DNA from: CAZZNQ01 sp964655775
Lineage (GTDB): Bacteria > Planctomycetota > Brocadiia > SM23-32
Assembly (NCBI GenBank): GCA_964655775.1
Contig: CAZZNQ010000058.1
Span: 1-26,977 of the forward strand
DNA: 26,977 nucleotides
Direction: 5' to 3'
The notes below the pieces were generated by a model that saw only the letters and a list, made by a program, of their open reading frames with translations, made no database searches and was not told the origin of the DNA. How positions within the stretch are numbered: the first letter of the stretch is position 1; every line of letters starts with the position of its first letter. Shown here one piece after another: positions 25,936 through 26,977 of the stretch. A program made the translations under genes and the position numbers.

Positions 25936-25964
25936 ATTATATTCCCCGAGGCCCGCTTCCACAA
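25936..25964 (-). promoter_or_regulatory. Promoter upstream of selD
   Basis: On the minus strand TTGTGG (25964-25959), 17 bases and TATAAT (25941-25936) lie in the 61-base gap before selD. The predicted start is close to the ribosome site, giving a leader of about 15 bases. The perfect -10 is persuasive, the -35 only fair. It could drive selD, tRNA-Sec and the genes down to selB. Confidence 0.55.
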
Positions 25965-25975
25965 ACCGGCCTCTG

Positions 25976-26758
25976 TCAGAGGGGTCCATGCCGGCCCCCT
26001 ACTCCGTCCGCAGCAACCAGGGCGGCCCCAAATGCGCAGGTCAACTCCGGCCGCGCGGGGGTTACTATCTCGCAGGCCAGTTCCTCCTCCAGCAACTTCC
26101 CCATGCACGGGTTGTTCGCCACGCCGCCCACAAAGACGGCCTTCGGGGCGGGTCGCAGGCGCGAAACCATCGAGGCCACGCGCCGGGCGGCGGAAAGGTG
26201 CAGGCCCAGTGCTATCCTCCGCCTATCATCCCCGCGCGCAATCAGCGATACAACTTCCGACTCGGCGAACACCGTGCACATGCTGTTGATCTTCGCGGGC
26301 GAATCGGCGTGCAATGCTTCCTCGCCGATCTCCTCTACGCGGTAGCCAAGCACCCGGGCCATCACCTCCAGGAAGCGGCCCGTGCCGGCGGCACACCGAT
26401 CATTCATCTCGAAACGTCCGAAGCCGCCTCCCGGGGAGAGCTCTATGGCCTTGCTGTCCTGGCCGCCGATGTCGACGGCAATACCAGCGCCCTGATGCAG
26501 TTCTGGGACCGCTCGGGCGCAGGCCAGTATCTCTGTCACCGTTCGACATCCCAGGCTCTTCGCGGCCAGATGCCGGCCGTAGCCCGTCGCCACCGCGCGT
26601 CCTGGATCGACACCGTCTACCAGTTCCATCAGTTGCCGCAACGGCGAGTGCCCGGTATCGAACACAACCGAGTCCGCAATGCCGTCGCCGTTGAGCCAGA
26701 CTATCTCGGTGGTTCGTGAGCCGATGTCGATCCCGATGACGTTCCGCTCATCGCGCAC
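25976..26758 (-). CDS. 2-hydroxyacyl-CoA dehydratase activator-type ATPase (BadF/HgdC family)
   Basis: A 260-residue ASKHA-fold ATPase. In the known family a homodimer binds one [4Fe-4S] cluster and uses ATP to push electrons at very low potential into a partner dehydratase or reductase. Seen here: GIDIGSRTTEIVWL (9-22), AVDIGGQDSKAIEL (94-107), the cluster ligands in NDRCAAGTGRF (C122) and NSMCTVFAESEVV (C161), and FVGGVANN. The start codon is GTG at 26758, with GGAGGA upstream; it overlaps the end of the upstream subunit gene by 11 bases. The true electron acceptor is unknown. Its place directly before selD hints at, but does not prove, a link to selenium metabolism. Confidence 0.93.
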   Translation of the reverse strand: MRDERNVIGIDIGSRTTEIVWLNGDGIADSVVFDTGHSPLRQLMELVDGVDPGRAVATGYGRHLAAKSLGCRTVTEILACARAVPELHQGAGIAVDIGGQDSKAIELSPGGGFGRFEMNDRCAAGTGRFLEVMARVLGYRVEEIGEEALHADSPAKINSMCTVFAESEVVSLIARGDDRRRIALGLHLSAARRVASMVSRLRPAPKAVFVGGVANNPCMGKLLEEELACEIVTPARPELTCAFGAALVAADGVGGRHGPL

Positions 26759-26977
26759 GGCTCTCCTCCACCCGGACGCTTTCCAACAGGGCGCCGACGC
26801 GTGTGCGCAACTGGCCCTCGTCCTCGTGTGAGTAGTCGGCCTCTATCTTGATCCACGGGACATCGGCCTTGTCCAGCGCCCGCCCCACCCGCACGGCTTC
26901 GACGTTGTACGTGTGGCAGTATTGAAGGATGTACTGCACGACGGCATCCACTCTGTACCGCTCGACAGCATCGAGTA
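26748..26977 (-). CDS. C-terminus of a 2-hydroxyacyl-CoA dehydratase-type subunit (partial)
   Basis: The last 75 or so residues of a protein running off the right edge. The end of the sequence (IKIEADYSHEDEGQLRTRV) is characteristic of HgdB/FldB-like subunits (the 2-hydroxyglutaryl-CoA dehydratase D-component family), and QYCHTYNVEAVRVG is compatible with the preceding Rossmann-like region. An apparent GTG start at 26951 is internal, since the frame remains open to the edge with plausible residues (LDAVERYRVDAVV). It overlaps the ATPase gene, as expected for a dehydratase and its activator. Confidence 0.85.
   Translation of the reverse strand, partial: LDAVERYRVDAVVQYILQYCHTYNVEAVRVGRALDKADVPWIKIEADYSHEDEGQLRTRVGALLESVRVEESRAR

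Noticed and set aside
1..26977. CRISPR arrays, insertion sequences, rRNA genes.
   Set aside because: No regularly spaced repeats, transposase-like frames or rRNA sequence were seen on either strand.

Overview
The window is a dense, GC-rich bacterial chromosome segment with about 20 genes on both strands, mostly in tight minus-strand operons. Secreted proteins with calcium-binding-like D-x-D-x-D loops, a type I sulfatase, a selenocysteine (Sec) system and 2-hydroxyacyl-CoA dehydratase-type genes suggest an environmental, at least partly anaerobic bacterium. It may belong to the Planctomycetota/Lentisphaerota/Hydrogenedentota sphere. This placement is inference; no rRNA or other phylogenetic marker was available.

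Left edge (1-2900): the start of a minus-strand gene leaving the window, a 595-base stretch without a convincing gene that carries only the 3' part of a tRNA (anticodon CAT, CCA encoded), an unrecognised exported protein, and an orphan PstS-like phosphate-binding protein. The tRNA fragment is possibly a relic attachment site.

Polyphosphate island (2900-9955, minus): PPK2, Ppx/GppA with an HD domain, PPK1, a CYTH-CHAD protein and a metallophosphoesterase. PPK2 has its own TTGCCT-17-TATAAT promoter and the last four genes are nearly contiguous. Divergent from PPK2 are a ROK sugar kinase fused to an Mth938-like (DUF498) domain and a guanylate-kinase-like protein (10194-12332, plus).

Carbohydrate operon (12356-17417, minus): a type I sulfatase behind a near-consensus promoter (TTGACA-17-TATACT), a fructosamine-kinase-like phosphotransferase, a stand-alone pyruvate-kinase C-terminal domain and a large uncharacterised enzyme, probably (alpha/alpha)6-type.

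Selenocysteine locus (17568-26977, minus): a C-terminal fragment of a 2-hydroxyacyl-CoA dehydratase-type subunit, its ATPase activator, SelD fused to a CxxC AhpD-like domain, tRNA-Sec with an 8-bp acceptor stem and UCA anticodon, a small membrane-anchored protein, a NapH-like polyferredoxin, SelA and SelB. Just downstream, with its own TTGATG-16-TATAAT promoter, lies what conventional annotation would split into two genes: a 412-residue exported protein and an ankyrin protein. They are in one frame, separated by a single UGA, with 44 sensible codons between the UGA and the presumed ankyrin start. Thirteen bases after the UGA is a perfect 8-bp hairpin placed like a bacterial SECIS. I read this as one 619-residue exported selenoprotein with Sec at residue 413 in a U-G-G-T-C motif and a C-terminal ankyrin domain. 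This is the main discovery candidate of the window.
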